Shown: positions 15,150-22,769 of the stretch, piece after piece
Position numbering within the stretch: the first letter of the stretch is position 1
How the letters are laid out: each line of letters begins with the position of its first letter
DNA from: GCA-020356105 sp041602815
GTDB lineage: Bacteria > Pseudomonadota > Alphaproteobacteria > UBA8366 > JADFVY01
DNA: 24,533 bases
Direction: 5' to 3'
Assembly: GCA_041602815.1 (NCBI GenBank)
Contig: JBFIFO010000047.1
Location: forward strand, 1-24,533
Position numbers and translations under genes: made by a program
The notes under the pieces: generated by a model
What the model saw: only the letters and a program-made list of their open reading frames with translations
What the model was told of the DNA's origin: nothing
Databases searched by the model: none

Positions 15150-16654
15150 GGACTCTCTACGCGCGAGCCTTGACGCGCGAAGGCCCTCTTCACGAACGGG
15201 CCTGCGAACGGCCAGAACAGGCTGATGAATGTGAGCACGAAGAACCCGACGACGATCGGGCTTTCGAACAGGCCGAGGAAGTCGTTGTCGTACATAATCA
15301 TGGATTGCGAGAAGGCTTCCTCGACGAGGGGGCCGAGGATCAGCCCCATGACCAGCGGCGCAAGGCCGAACCCATGCCGGCGCATGATGAATCCGACGAT
15401 CCCGGCCGCCAGCATGATCCATATGTCGAGGAGGTCGGAGGCGGCCGCGTAGGCGCCGATCATCGAGAAGACGACGACCGCCGGCCACAGGATGGTACGC
15501 GGGATCAGGGTGACCTGCGAGAACACCTTGGCGCCGACCAGGCCGATGGCGAGAAACATGAAGTTCGCCATCAGCATGGCGCCGAATATGGCGTAGATGA
15601 ACTCCGGCGTCTGCTGAACGAGATATGGCCCTGGCCGGAACCCGTGCATGATGAGTGCGACCAGGATCAGCGCCGTTGAGCCGCTTCCCGGAATGCCGAG
15701 TGCCAGGGTCGGCACCATCGCCCCGCCCGTCGCCGCATTGTTCGCGGCTTCCGGCCCGGCGATGCCCTCGGGACAGCCAGTGCCGAATTGCTCCTTGTTC
15801 TTCGACCAGCGCCGCGCCTCGTTGTAGCCCATGATGGCGGCGACGGTGGACCCCTCGGCCGGCAGGATGCCAATAAAGGTGCCGAGCCCGCTGGAGCGCA
15901 GGATGGTCTTCCAGATGAGGCGCAGATCGTTGCGGTCCGGAAGTTTGGTAACGTGGGCCCGGATCCGTTCGTAATGGCTCGTCAGGGTCTGTGACTGGTT
16001 GAGCAGCTCGCCGATCGCGAAAAGGCCAATCAGAACGGGCACGAAGGCGATCCCCTCGGACAGTTCCGGAAAACCGAAGGTGAAACGCTCAACGGCGGTG
16101 GTCAGGTGGATGCCGACGGTGCCGAGCAGGACCCCGAAGGCACCGGAGATCAGATTGCGCAGTGATGACTTGCCGCTGATCGATGCCAGCATCGAAAGCG
16201 CGAAGACCGCAAGCGCGAAGTACTCCGGCGGGCGGAACTTGAGCGCGACGGCCGCCAGCGCCGGCGCCGCGACGATGAACACGAGGAGGCTCAGAACGCC
16301 GCCGGTCACGCTGCTGAACGTCGCGATGCCAAGCGCGCGTCCGGCCTCGCCGCGCTTGGCCATCGGGTAGCCGTCGAGCGCTGTCGCCACGGCGGGCGGG
16401 GCGCCCGGTGCGTTGATCAGGATCGCTGTGATCGACCCGCCGAACGTTCCCCCACAGTAGAGTGCCGCCATCATGGCAACTGCCGGGACCGGCGGCAGCG
16501 TGATCGTGAACGGCAGCAGGAGCGCGATCGCCATCGGCGAGCTCAGCCCAGGCAGCGCGCCGACCATGACGCCGATCAGGACGCTGCCGAAGATCAGCAT
16601 GATGTTGAACGGGTCGAGCAGGATGAGGCTCAGGCCTTCGATCACCGGTTCCAT
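15146..16654 (-). CDS. tctA: Tripartite tricarboxylate transporter, large membrane subunit TctA
   Basis: The 502-residue polytopic protein has the two signature segments of TctA: VGALPGLSSPMAIALLLP with GGTFGGSITAILINAPG in the N-half, and LALGIPGSGSTALILVALI in the C-half. About a dozen hydrophobic helices span the chain. It forms the transport channel with TctB and receives the substrate from periplasmic TctC, driven by an ion gradient. It begins 6 bases after the TctB stop and overlaps the SDR start by ATGA. Known TTT substrates are citrate, tricarballylate, glutarate, adipate, terephthalate and similar acids; the sequence does not choose among them. Confidence 0.95.
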   Translation of the reverse strand: MEPVIEGLSLILLDPFNIMLIFGSVLIGVMVGALPGLSSPMAIALLLPFTITLPPVPAVAMMAALYCGGTFGGSITAILINAPGAPPAVATALDGYPMAKRGEAGRALGIATFSSVTGGVLSLLVFIVAAPALAAVALKFRPPEYFALAVFALSMLASISGKSSLRNLISGAFGVLLGTVGIHLTTAVERFTFGFPELSEGIAFVPVLIGLFAIGELLNQSQTLTSHYERIRAHVTKLPDRNDLRLIWKTILRSSGLGTFIGILPAEGSTVAAIMGYNEARRWSKNKEQFGTGCPEGIAGPEAANNAATGGAMVPTLALGIPGSGSTALILVALIMHGFRPGPYLVQQTPEFIYAIFGAMLMANFMFLAIGLVGAKVFSQVTLIPRTILWPAVVVFSMIGAYAAASDLLDIWIMLAAGIVGFIMRRHGFGLAPLVMGLILGPLVEEAFSQSMIMYDNDFLGLFESPIVVGFFVLTFISLFWPFAGPFVKRAFARQGSRVESP

Positions 16655-16660
16655 GTCAAC

Positions 16661-17167
16661 TCACAGTGCGATGCCGAATATGCCGGGCTCGAAGAACACC
16701 AGCAGGACCTTGTTGAACAGGTACGCAACCACTAGTGGAAACACGATTGCGAACGGGATGATCAGCTTGAGCCGACGCTCGCCCCACAGCAACGGCAGCA
16801 CCGCGCAAACCGCGATCATCGTCAGCAGCATGCCGAGATACGGGATGCCGACGACGAGGGCGATCAGCAATGCCCCCGTCACGTAAGGCATACGCTTGAT
16901 GCGGTCGCTGCGTTCGGAATCGATGTCCCCGCCTCGCCGCGTGTGCAGGAGATGCTCGAACGGAATGCCAAGTGTCAGGATCGCGATGATGATAAGAACG
17001 AGCTGTGGGTAGAATTCGGGCGGCACGTTTTGCGCCAGCATCGAAGAAACGTCCTCGAATGTCGTCGTGACGTAGAAGAGGACTCCGCAGATCGCCAGAA
17101 TGATCAGTGCCACGACAAGGTCGGTCGTGTGCAGCAGCTTCTCCCGCTCCGGTGAAGATTGCGACAT
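16661..17167 (-). CDS. tctB: Tripartite tricarboxylate transporter, small membrane subunit TctB
   Basis: A 168-residue membrane protein with about four hydrophobic helices (near residues 16-35, 56-75, 95-130, 135-155) and the family segment FYPQLVLIIIAI. I chose the ATG at 17167, with GGGGAGGAG about 9 bases upstream, over a more upstream in-frame ATG that would place that ribosome site inside the gene. It lies between TctC and TctA, as usual for this transporter family. Confidence 0.88.
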   Translation of the reverse strand: MSQSSPEREKLLHTTDLVVALIILAICGVLFYVTTTFEDVSSMLAQNVPPEFYPQLVLIIIAILTLGIPFEHLLHTRRGGDIDSERSDRIKRMPYVTGALLIALVVGIPYLGMLLTMIAVCAVLPLLWGERRLKLIIPFAIVFPLVVAYLFNKVLLVFFEPGIFGIAL

Positions 17168-17276
17168 CGAGTCTCGCTCCTCCCCTTGGCCGATTGTTCG
17201 TGCGATCACGCGTGCCGGCGACGGATCGGTCCAAATGTCCGGGACGGATCCAGTCGGCGCCGGACAGCTGCCGGCC

Positions 17277-17312
17277 GCGCCGCACCAGTGGCTGAGAGGG
17301 AGGCCGCGGCGC
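17277..17312 (-). promoter_or_regulatory. Inverted repeat between tctC and tctB, possible processing or attenuation hairpin
   Basis: GCGCCGC (17277-17283) and GCGGCGC (17306-17312) are exact reverse complements with a 22-base loop, inside the 172-base gap between tctC and tctB. Such gaps often carry a hairpin that protects the binding-protein mRNA, so that TctC is made in excess over the membrane subunits. No T-run follows, so it is not a clear terminator. Short G+C-rich repeats also occur by chance. Confidence 0.3.
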
Positions 17313-17339
17313 CCCTCGTGCCCAGTCGACGGTGCCGGC

Positions 17340-18323
17340 CTACTTGTCGAGCAGGTCCAGTTCCTTCAGCGCCTCATATGCCTTGGCGTACTCTTCCTTG
17401 ATGTGCTTATCCCAGATCTCGTGCCCGGCGACGCTGTCCTCCGGCGTCAGGCCTGAACTCTTCAGATAGTTGGCGAACACCTCGTGATTCATCGCCTTGA
17501 CCATGGCAGCCGAGAGTTTGTCGATGCGATCCTGCGGCGTGCCCTTGAGCACCCAGTACCCACGCGTCGTCGATGTCTTGATCTCATACCCGTTCTCGTA
17601 GGTCGACGGCACGTCTGGGTAGTCCGCCAAGCGCTTTTCCGCCATCACCGCAAGGGCGCGGAAGGTGCCGTCCTTGACCTGGGACCCGGCCTCGCTGACG
17701 TTTGGAAGCGTGGCGTCTATGGCGCCGGACATGAGTGCCTGCACCATCTGCGCACCACTGCCGAACGGTACAACCTTGAACTGCATGCCTGCTGCCTTGG
17801 CGAGCTGCGCGAGCCCGATATGCTCGGTTCCACCGACCTGTGCGACACCCCAATTCAGGGGCCGCTCCTTCGAAGCCGCGACGAGCTCGGCCAGCGTCTT
17901 GTAAGGACTGTTCGCGGCCACGGTGATGAATGTCGGGTCGTCCATCGCGCGGGCGACCCCGACCACGTCGTCGATCGTGAGCGGGGACTTGCCGCGGGCG
18001 ATCGTATACAGATGGCTCTGCGTCAGCGCCAGGACGGTGTATCCGTCCCGCGGCTTGGACATCGCGTACTGGTGCGCCTTGGCACCGGAGCCGCCCCGCT
18101 TCGAGACGACGGCCATGTCAACACCGAGTTCCCGGCGGGTCCGGATCATCATCATTCGGGCGGTCACGTCGGTGCCGCCACCGTATTTGGAGTGAATCAC
18201 GATCTCGATGGGTTTGCTCGGAAATTCCTCACCAATAGCGCCGGTCAGCACCGTCAGCGATGCAATCGTGCCGGCCGCCATGACCATGAGGCCGCGGCGT
18301 CCAATCTTGTGGCCTTTCTTCAT
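17340..18323 (-). CDS. tctC: Tripartite tricarboxylate transporter, periplasmic binding protein TctC
   Basis: The 327-residue protein is a TctC/BugT-type solute receptor. It starts at ATG 18323, six bases after GGGAGGA; an upstream ATG in the same frame is less well placed. The signal region has Lys/Arg then IGRRGLMVMAAGT and a hydrophobic stretch ending near GAIGEEFPSKPI; the double arginine hints at Tat export but is not a full Tat motif. Family segments include PSKPIEIVIHSKYGGGTD, the GYTVLALTQS loop and MSGAIDATLPN. In related proteins two water-bridged loops hold a carboxylate of the ligand. It is the first gene of the seven-gene minus-strand unit. Confidence 0.93.
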   Translation of the reverse strand: MKKGHKIGRRGLMVMAAGTIASLTVLTGAIGEEFPSKPIEIVIHSKYGGGTDVTARMMMIRTRRELGVDMAVVSKRGGSGAKAHQYAMSKPRDGYTVLALTQSHLYTIARGKSPLTIDDVVGVARAMDDPTFITVAANSPYKTLAELVAASKERPLNWGVAQVGGTEHIGLAQLAKAAGMQFKVVPFGSGAQMVQALMSGAIDATLPNVSEAGSQVKDGTFRALAVMAEKRLADYPDVPSTYENGYEIKTSTTRGYWVLKGTPQDRIDKLSAAMVKAMNHEVFANYLKSSGLTPEDSVAGHEIWDKHIKEEYAKAYEALKELDLLDK

Positions 18324-18431
18324 CTTGTCCTCCCTAGACATCGTTGTCGCGCCGCCCCCGTTGCCGATCACTCAGCACGAGATGGCGTCGCACCGTCGCG
18401 CGGACCTTGGCGACCCGGTCGGCGGCTTGCC

Positions 18432-18470
18432 GACAAGTTGATCGACATTGTCTTGAATTGTCAACACAAT
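18432..18470. promoter_or_regulatory. Cluster of TTGTC/GACAA half sites including TGTNNACA box 2
   Basis: The core ATTGT-CAAC-ACAAT (18457-18470) is an exact inverted repeat containing TGTCAACA (18459-18466). A second ATTGTC at 18447-18452 lies exactly one helical turn (10 bases) away, and GACAA at 18432-18436 mirrors it. The cluster spans the predicted tct promoter from -10 to -35, as expected for repression by a protein binding more than one dimer site. Confidence 0.55.
18436..18464 (-). promoter_or_regulatory. Predicted promoter of the tct catabolic operon
   Basis: On the minus strand a perfect -35, TTGACA (18459-18464), is followed after 17 bases by TCAACT (18436-18441), a weak -10. Transcription would start near 18429, leaving a leader of about 105 bases before tctC. 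The -35 lies inside the ATTGT-CAAC-ACAAT inverted repeat. Confidence 0.5.
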
Positions 18471-18521
18471 GCCGTCGTCACGGGGCGCGAACGGATCGAA
18501 CGGCAAGTGGCCCCGCTACTC

Positions 18522-18536
18522 GAAACTGCCAGTTTC
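18522..18536. promoter_or_regulatory. Perfect 7-1-7 palindrome GAAACTG-C-CAGTTTC
   Basis: A 15-base exact dyad lies mid-way in the 312-base divergent region between tctC and the lyase gene. It differs from the TGTNNACA boxes, so it may bind a second regulator. It is too short-looped for a good RNA hairpin. Nearby CGAACGG is repeated directly at 18488-18494 and 18497-18503. Confidence 0.45.
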
Positions 18537-18555
18537 CAGCGGCCGAGGAGCGGTC

Positions 18556-18585
18556 CTGGCATGCCCGGCTTGCCGCCCGTATTGT
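18556..18585 (+). promoter_or_regulatory. Candidate promoter of the lyase gene
   Basis: CTGGCA (18556-18561) and TATTGT (18580-18585) are 18 bases apart, about 50 bases before the ATG at 18636. Both hexamers match consensus at four of six bases. The -10 overlaps the TGTAGACA box at 18583-18590. Confidence 0.35.
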
Positions 18586-18590
18586 AGACA
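18583..18590. promoter_or_regulatory. TGTNNACA operator-like box 3 (lyase gene)
   Basis: TGTAGACA, embedded in ATTGTAGACAGATCGG, overlaps the predicted -10 of the lyase gene. It is the same 8-mer as the box before leuC (22681-22688), and both are followed within a few bases by ATCGG. Confidence 0.5.
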
Positions 18591-18635
18591 GATCGGGTCG
18601 ATCGGCCCGCAGGCCGCGGAAAGGAGATTCAAGCG

Positions 18636-19499
18636 ATGACGAGTCCCGGCGCCCTGTTGCGCGCAGCTCTCGAGGACCGACCGCCCGTCGTCGCGCCCGG
18701 TGTGTTCGACGGCCTGTCGGCCCATCTCGCCCGGCGTGCAGGATTCGGCGCGATCTATGCGAGCGGCGGCGCCATTGCACGCAGCATGGGATTGCCGGAT
18801 CTCGGCCTGGCCGGCATGGCGGAGGTGGCCGGTCGCCTGCGCGAAATCGTCGAAGCCGCCGAGCTCCCCGTGCTCGCCGACGGCGATACCGGCCACGGCA
18901 CGGCATTGCACGTGCGCCGCACGGTGCAGACCTTCGAGCGCCTGGGGCTGGCCGGCCTCCATATCGAAGATCAGGGATTTCCGAAGCGTTGCGGTCACAT
19001 CGCAGGCAAGAGCCTGATTTCGACGGCGGAGATGGCGGGCAAGATCGCGGCCGCCGTCGCCGCCCGACGCAACCCGGATTTCCTGATCGCCGCACGCACC
19101 GACGCGATCGCCGTCGAGGGGTTCGACGCCGCAATGGATCGCGCCGCGGCGTATGGAGAGGCCGGCGCAGATCTGCTGTTCGTGGAGGCGCCGGAGACCG
19201 AGGCCCAGATCGCGGAAATCCCGAGCCGCATACCGGGTTCGCTGATGATCAACATGTTCCCCGGCGGTCGCACGCCGTTCGTACCGCCGCACCGCCTCGG
19301 CGAGCTCGGTTACCACCTGGTGATCGTCGCCTCCGACCTGCAGCGTGCAGCGATCCGGACGATGGCCGCAGTCCTCGCGGCGATCCGCAGGGATGGCGAC
19401 AGCGCGGCGGTCTCGGAACTGCTGGGCCCGTTGCATGAACGCGACGAGGCGGTCGAACATGACGACTGGCTGGCCTGGGCGGACCGGTATGGCGGCTGA
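18636..19499 (+). CDS. Isocitrate lyase/PEP mutase-family lyase (methylisocitrate/dimethylmalate lyase-like)
   Basis: This 287-residue TIM-barrel protein carries the lyase form of the family's gating loop, PKRCGH (116-121), with catalytic Cys119. PEP mutases and phosphonopyruvate hydrolases lack that cysteine. Metal and substrate residues are in place: SGG (43-45), ADGDTGHG (Asp82, Asp84), HIEDQ (Glu111, Asp112), ARTDA (153-157) and FVEAP (Glu184). The family cleaves 2-methylisocitrate to pyruvate and succinate, or 2,3-dimethylmalate to pyruvate and propionate; some members decarboxylate oxaloacetate. AAAGGAG precedes the ATG at 18636. It diverges from the tct operon and converges with the LeuCD/enolase-family operon, 5 bases apart at the stops. 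The exact substrate is open. Confidence 0.88.
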   Translation: MTSPGALLRAALEDRPPVVAPGVFDGLSAHLARRAGFGAIYASGGAIARSMGLPDLGLAGMAEVAGRLREIVEAAELPVLADGDTGHGTALHVRRTVQTFERLGLAGLHIEDQGFPKRCGHIAGKSLISTAEMAGKIAAAVAARRNPDFLIAARTDAIAVEGFDAAMDRAAAYGEAGADLLFVEAPETEAQIAEIPSRIPGSLMINMFPGGRTPFVPPHRLGELGYHLVIVASDLQRAAIRTMAAVLAAIRRDGDSAAVSELLGPLHERDEAVEHDDWLAWADRYGG

Positions 19500-19504
19500 G
19501 TCCG

Positions 19505-20593
19505 TCAGGTAATGGCTAACGCGAAGCGCTCCTTCGCGACGGTCCGCCGCGCCAACCGGGCCCTGTCGATGGTTGGCCACCAGCCGGCGGGCACGACGAT
19601 GTCGCCCGCCGCAAACGGCAGCGGGTCGGCCAGCAGCCGGGCTTCCGGCCGGATCTTCACGAAACCGTTGAACTCCCCAGCGTTGTCGACGAGCCCGTCG
19701 GCGACGCGCGCCTCCATCCAGCAGTTGATCTCGGCACCAAGTCCGTCGCCGAGCACCGCCTTCAGCCCGTGTCCCTGGATCCGTTCGATCGCCGCCGCCA
19801 GGTTTGCAAGCGATCCGAATCGCTTGAGCTTGACCTTGCACAGCCCGACACCCGCGATCATCGCCGCCCTGTCGATGTCGGCAAGGGCACAGATCGGCTC
19901 GTCGAGCATCAGCGGGACGCTTGAGACGGCCGCCACCGCAGCGTTCGCCTCCCAATCCTCGGCCGCGCAGGGCTGCTCGAAGAGCTCGACGCCGTCCGGA
20001 TCGATCGCCGCTGCGAACCGGCAGCCGTCCTCTCTGTCGTAGGCGCGGTTGGCATCGATGCGCAGGGTCGCCCGCCCTGCCGTCGCCCGCTGGATCCGGC
20101 CGAGCCGCTCGATATCCGCCGCCACGTCCTGGCCGACCTTGACCTTGAAGGTGCGAAAACCCTCGGCCAACCTGTCCTCGACCTCCCTTTCAACCGCTGC
20201 GGGCTCAGTGGCGTTGAACGCTGTCAGCAGCCGCAGGCGCGTTTCCGTGCCCGTCAGCAGGACCGGCTCCCGCTCCAGCATCTCGATCGCGGTGGTCAGC
20301 GCGGTCGCCGCCACCGGGCTCTCGCCCGCCCGTCCGGCGACGAGACGCCGTGCTGCATTTGTGGTAAGGCCGGGCAGCTGTGCCCCCATCTCGCGGGCGA
20401 AGTCCCAGCCGCCACCGCGGGTCTCGGCGCTGGATCCGGGAGAGATGTGCTGTTCGCCCCAACCCTCGCGCCCGTCCTCGTCGCGCAGTTCGACGAGCAG
20501 CGGCTCGAAGCTCTCGAACGTCCGGTAGGACAGCCGGTAGGGCGTGACCAGCGGCAGCTCCGCCCGGTAGAGCGTCACTTCGCGGATGCGCAA
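19505..20593 (-). CDS. Enolase-superfamily enzyme, muconate-lactonizing subgroup
   Basis: The 362-residue protein has the capping domain plus barrel of the enolase superfamily. Catalytic and metal residues of the MLE subgroup are visible: K150-V-K152, Asp180 (RIDANRAY), Glu206 (LFEQPC), Asp231 (LDEPI) and a lysine in CKVKLKRFG (Lys255). Such enzymes abstract a proton next to a carboxylate; members are cycloisomerases, racemases or epimerases, dehydratases or o-succinylbenzoate synthases. The start is TTG at 20593, 8 bases after GGAAGGG and 4 bases after the LeuD-like stop. It is the last gene of the leuC-leuD unit, so it probably acts on the same carboxylate substrate. No specific function can be assigned. 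Confidence 0.88.
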   Translation of the reverse strand: MRIREVTLYRAELPLVTPYRLSYRTFESFEPLLVELRDEDGREGWGEQHISPGSSAETRGGGWDFAREMGAQLPGLTTNAARRLVAGRAGESPVAATALTTAIEMLEREPVLLTGTETRLRLLTAFNATEPAAVEREVEDRLAEGFRTFKVKVGQDVAADIERLGRIQRATAGRATLRIDANRAYDREDGCRFAAAIDPDGVELFEQPCAAEDWEANAAVAAVSSVPLMLDEPICALADIDRAAMIAGVGLCKVKLKRFGSLANLAAAIERIQGHGLKAVLGDGLGAEINCWMEARVADGLVDNAGEFNGFVKIRPEARLLADPLPFAAGDIVVPAGWWPTIDRARLARRTVAKERFALAIT

Positions 20594-20597
20594 CGAC

Positions 20598-21230
20598 CTA
20601 GCCCTTCCGCCCGGACGCGTCCGGCGCCAGCCACGGGAACCGCCCGCGATACGCCGCCTCGAAGGCGCTCATCTCTGCCGCGAATTCCAGCGACAGGTCG
20701 ATCTCGTTCAGGCCGTTGAGCAAGCAGTGCTTCTGGAACGGATCGGCGGAGAACGCGAGCGTCGCGCCGTCCGGCCGCACGATCGTCTCGGCCTCGAGAT
20801 CGATCGTCAGCACCGGCCGCTCGACGCTGCGCAACTGGTCGCGCAAGTCGACCACCGCGTCGTCCGGGAGCGTGACCGTCAGCACTCCGTTCTTCAGGCA
20901 GTTGGCGGCGAAGATATCGCCGAAGCTCGGCGCGATCAGCGCCCGGATGCCGCTGTCGATCAACGTGTACACCGCACCTTCGCGCGACGAACCGCATCCG
21001 AAATTCGTGCCACCGACGATGATACGGGCGTCGTGGTAGCGTTCGTCGTTGAGGGGGAAATCGGCGCGCAGCATGCCGTCGTCGTCTCGGCGCACGTCGT
21101 GGAATGTGAACTGCGCGTAGCCGACGGCGCGCGGCTTGCGGATGAACCGCGCCGGAAAGATCTGGTCGGTGTTGACGTTCGCCATCACCAGCGGGACGGC
21201 GGTGGCAGTCAGGGTGCGGAATGGATCCAT
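20598..21230 (-). CDS. leuD: LeuD-like small subunit of an aconitase-family hydro-lyase
   Basis: A 210-residue swivel-domain protein of normal LeuD length. Family segments are ANVNTDQIFPARFIRK, the substrate loop GTNFGCGSSREGA, and FGDIFAANCLKNGVL. In 3-isopropylmalate isomerase the loop usually reads SSREHAPWAL; here His is replaced by Gly and the tail is VYTL, so substrate choice may differ. It begins 7 bases after the LeuC-like stop. No leuA or leuB is nearby, and the neighbours are catabolic, so leucine synthesis is only one option; dimethylmaleate-, citraconate- or similar hydration is another. Confidence 0.88.
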   Translation of the reverse strand: MDPFRTLTATAVPLVMANVNTDQIFPARFIRKPRAVGYAQFTFHDVRRDDDGMLRADFPLNDERYHDARIIVGGTNFGCGSSREGAVYTLIDSGIRALIAPSFGDIFAANCLKNGVLTVTLPDDAVVDLRDQLRSVERPVLTIDLEAETIVRPDGATLAFSADPFQKHCLLNGLNEIDLSLEFAAEMSAFEAAYRGRFPWLAPDASGRKG

Positions 21231-21237
21231 CGGGCCC

Positions 21238-22653
21238 CTATCCTACGCCGGTCAGTTCGCGGACATCTGTAATCCGCCCGGTGACCGCCGCCGCCGCGGC
21301 CATCGCCGGGCTCATCAAATGGGTCCGGCCGCCCGGCCCCTGCCGGCCCTCGAAATTGCGGTTGGAGGTTGAGGCGCAGCGCTCCCCCGGCGCGAGCGTA
21401 TCGCCATTGATGGCAACGCACATCGAGCAGCCGGGAGAACGCCACTCGAACCCGGCCGCGAGGAAGATCTCGTGCAGCCCTTCCGCCTCGGCCTGCAGCC
21501 GCACCAGGCCCGACCCCGGGACGACCATGGTCGGCACCTGCGCCGTGCGGCCCTTGGCAATCGCCGCGGCAATGCGCAAATCCTCGATCCGGCTGTTGGT
21601 GCAGGAGCCGATGAACACCCGGTCGACGGCGATGCTGCGCAGCTCGGTCCCCGGGTCGAGCGCCATATAGGAGAGCGCGCGTTCCATCCGCGCGCGGCGA
21701 TCCGGATCGCGCTCCGCGGCCGGGTCTGGAACGGCGCCGGTAACCGGCGCAACCTGCTCCGGGTTGGTGCCCCAGGTCACCATCGGCGCAATCCGGGAGG
21801 CGGCAATGCGCACGTCGCGATCGTACGCGGCGCCGGGATCACTCGGCAGCGTCCGCCAGTAAGCCAGCGCCGCATCCCACCGGGCGCCCTTCGGTGCATA
21901 GGGACGCCCCTTGACGTAGTCGAAGACGGCCTCGTCCGGCGACATCAGGCCGGCCCGCGCGCCCGCCTCGATCGACATGTTGCAGACGGTCATGCGCTGC
22001 TCCACCGAGAGCGCCGCGATGCCGGGGCCCGCGTATTCGATGACGTGGCCGACCGCACCTCCCGCGCCGATCGTGCCGATGATCGACAGGATCAGGTCCT
22101 TCGACGTAACCCCGGCCGGAAGCGCCGCATCCACGAGCACGCGCATCGTCTTGGGGCGCGGGCGCCACAGGCCCTGGACCGCCAGCACGTGGGCGACCTC
22201 CGACGAACCGACGCCGAACGCGTAGGCGCCCAGCGCGCCGTGGGTCGAGGTGTGCGAGTCGGCACCGGCGATCACCAGCCCGGGCTGGGTTATCCCCTGC
22301 TCCGGCCCGACGACGTGGAGGATGCCCTGTCGGACGTCTCCGAGACCGAACAACGTGATGTGGTTGTCCCGGGAATCCGACTCGATCAACTCAACCATGT
22401 TGCGGATCTCGGGATCGGCGATGCCGGCGAGCCCCTTCTCGCGACCCACCGTCGGCACGTAGTGGTCGGAAAACGCGAAGGCCTGGCCGGGGTTGCGGAT
22501 CGCGCGCTGCTCCCGCCGGATCTTGTCGAAGGCGTGGAACGAGTTCTCCTGCAGCAGCAGACGATCGATGTACAGCAGGCATTCGCCGTCGTCGCGCCGG
22601 GCGACGACGTGGCTGTCCCAGATCTTGTCGATGATCGTCCTTGCGCGCAGCAT
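21238..22653 (-). CDS. leuC: LeuC-like large subunit of an aconitase-family hydro-lyase (4Fe-4S)
   Basis: This 471-residue protein has the length and layout of LeuC. The cluster-binding cysteines are Cys351 (FIGSCTNSR), Cys409 and Cys412 (SPGCSMCVAINGD). The GADSHTSTHGALGAYAFGVGSSEVAHVLA segment and SDHYVPT are well kept. The N-terminal region (LLYIDRLLLQENSFHAFDKI) departs from the usual DRHLVHEVTSPQAF of leucine-pathway enzymes. With the LeuD-like subunit it would add or remove water across a double bond of a di- or tricarboxylate. ATG 22653 follows GAGAGACC. It is the first gene of a three-gene unit ending with the enolase-family enzyme and has an operator-like box in its promoter. Confidence 0.9.
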   Translation of the reverse strand: MLRARTIIDKIWDSHVVARRDDGECLLYIDRLLLQENSFHAFDKIRREQRAIRNPGQAFAFSDHYVPTVGREKGLAGIADPEIRNMVELIESDSRDNHITLFGLGDVRQGILHVVGPEQGITQPGLVIAGADSHTSTHGALGAYAFGVGSSEVAHVLAVQGLWRPRPKTMRVLVDAALPAGVTSKDLILSIIGTIGAGGAVGHVIEYAGPGIAALSVEQRMTVCNMSIEAGARAGLMSPDEAVFDYVKGRPYAPKGARWDAALAYWRTLPSDPGAAYDRDVRIAASRIAPMVTWGTNPEQVAPVTGAVPDPAAERDPDRRARMERALSYMALDPGTELRSIAVDRVFIGSCTNSRIEDLRIAAAIAKGRTAQVPTMVVPGSGLVRLQAEAEGLHEIFLAAGFEWRSPGCSMCVAINGDTLAPGERCASTSNRNFEGRQGPGGRTHLMSPAMAAAAAVTGRITDVRELTGVG

Positions 22654-22678
22654 TGCGGTCTCTCATCGGTTCGGCCCG

Positions 22679-22708
22679 AATGTAGACAATCGGAGACAAC
22701 CTTGGCAA
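22679..22708 (-). promoter_or_regulatory. Predicted promoter of the leuC-leuD-enolase-family operon
   Basis: Reading the minus strand, TTGCCA (22703-22708) and TACATT (22679-22684) are 18 bases apart, about 25 bases before the ATG. The -10 overlaps the TGTAGACA box. Confidence 0.45.
22681..22688. promoter_or_regulatory. TGTNNACA operator-like box 4 (leuC promoter)
   Basis: TGTAGACA sits in AATGTAGACAAT, an almost complete dyad. On the minus strand TTGTCT occurs twice with a 10-base period (TTGTCTCCGA TTGTCTACAT), the same helical spacing as the half sites before tctC. Confidence 0.5.
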
Positions 22709-22769
22709 CGGCGGCAGGCCGTGGGGCGATCGCCGCACCCGAGGCACCCTTCGGCCGCGAAGAGGCGGC

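Noticed and set aside
16656..17285. 209-codon minus-strand frame across tctB and its upstream gap
   Set aside because: It is Arg-rich, out of frame with the hydrophobic TctB protein and has no matching family.
18556..18573. Possible sigma-54 promoter (TGGCAT ... TTGCC) before the lyase gene
   Set aside because: The GG-to-GC spacing is two bases too long for sigma-54, which tolerates little variation.
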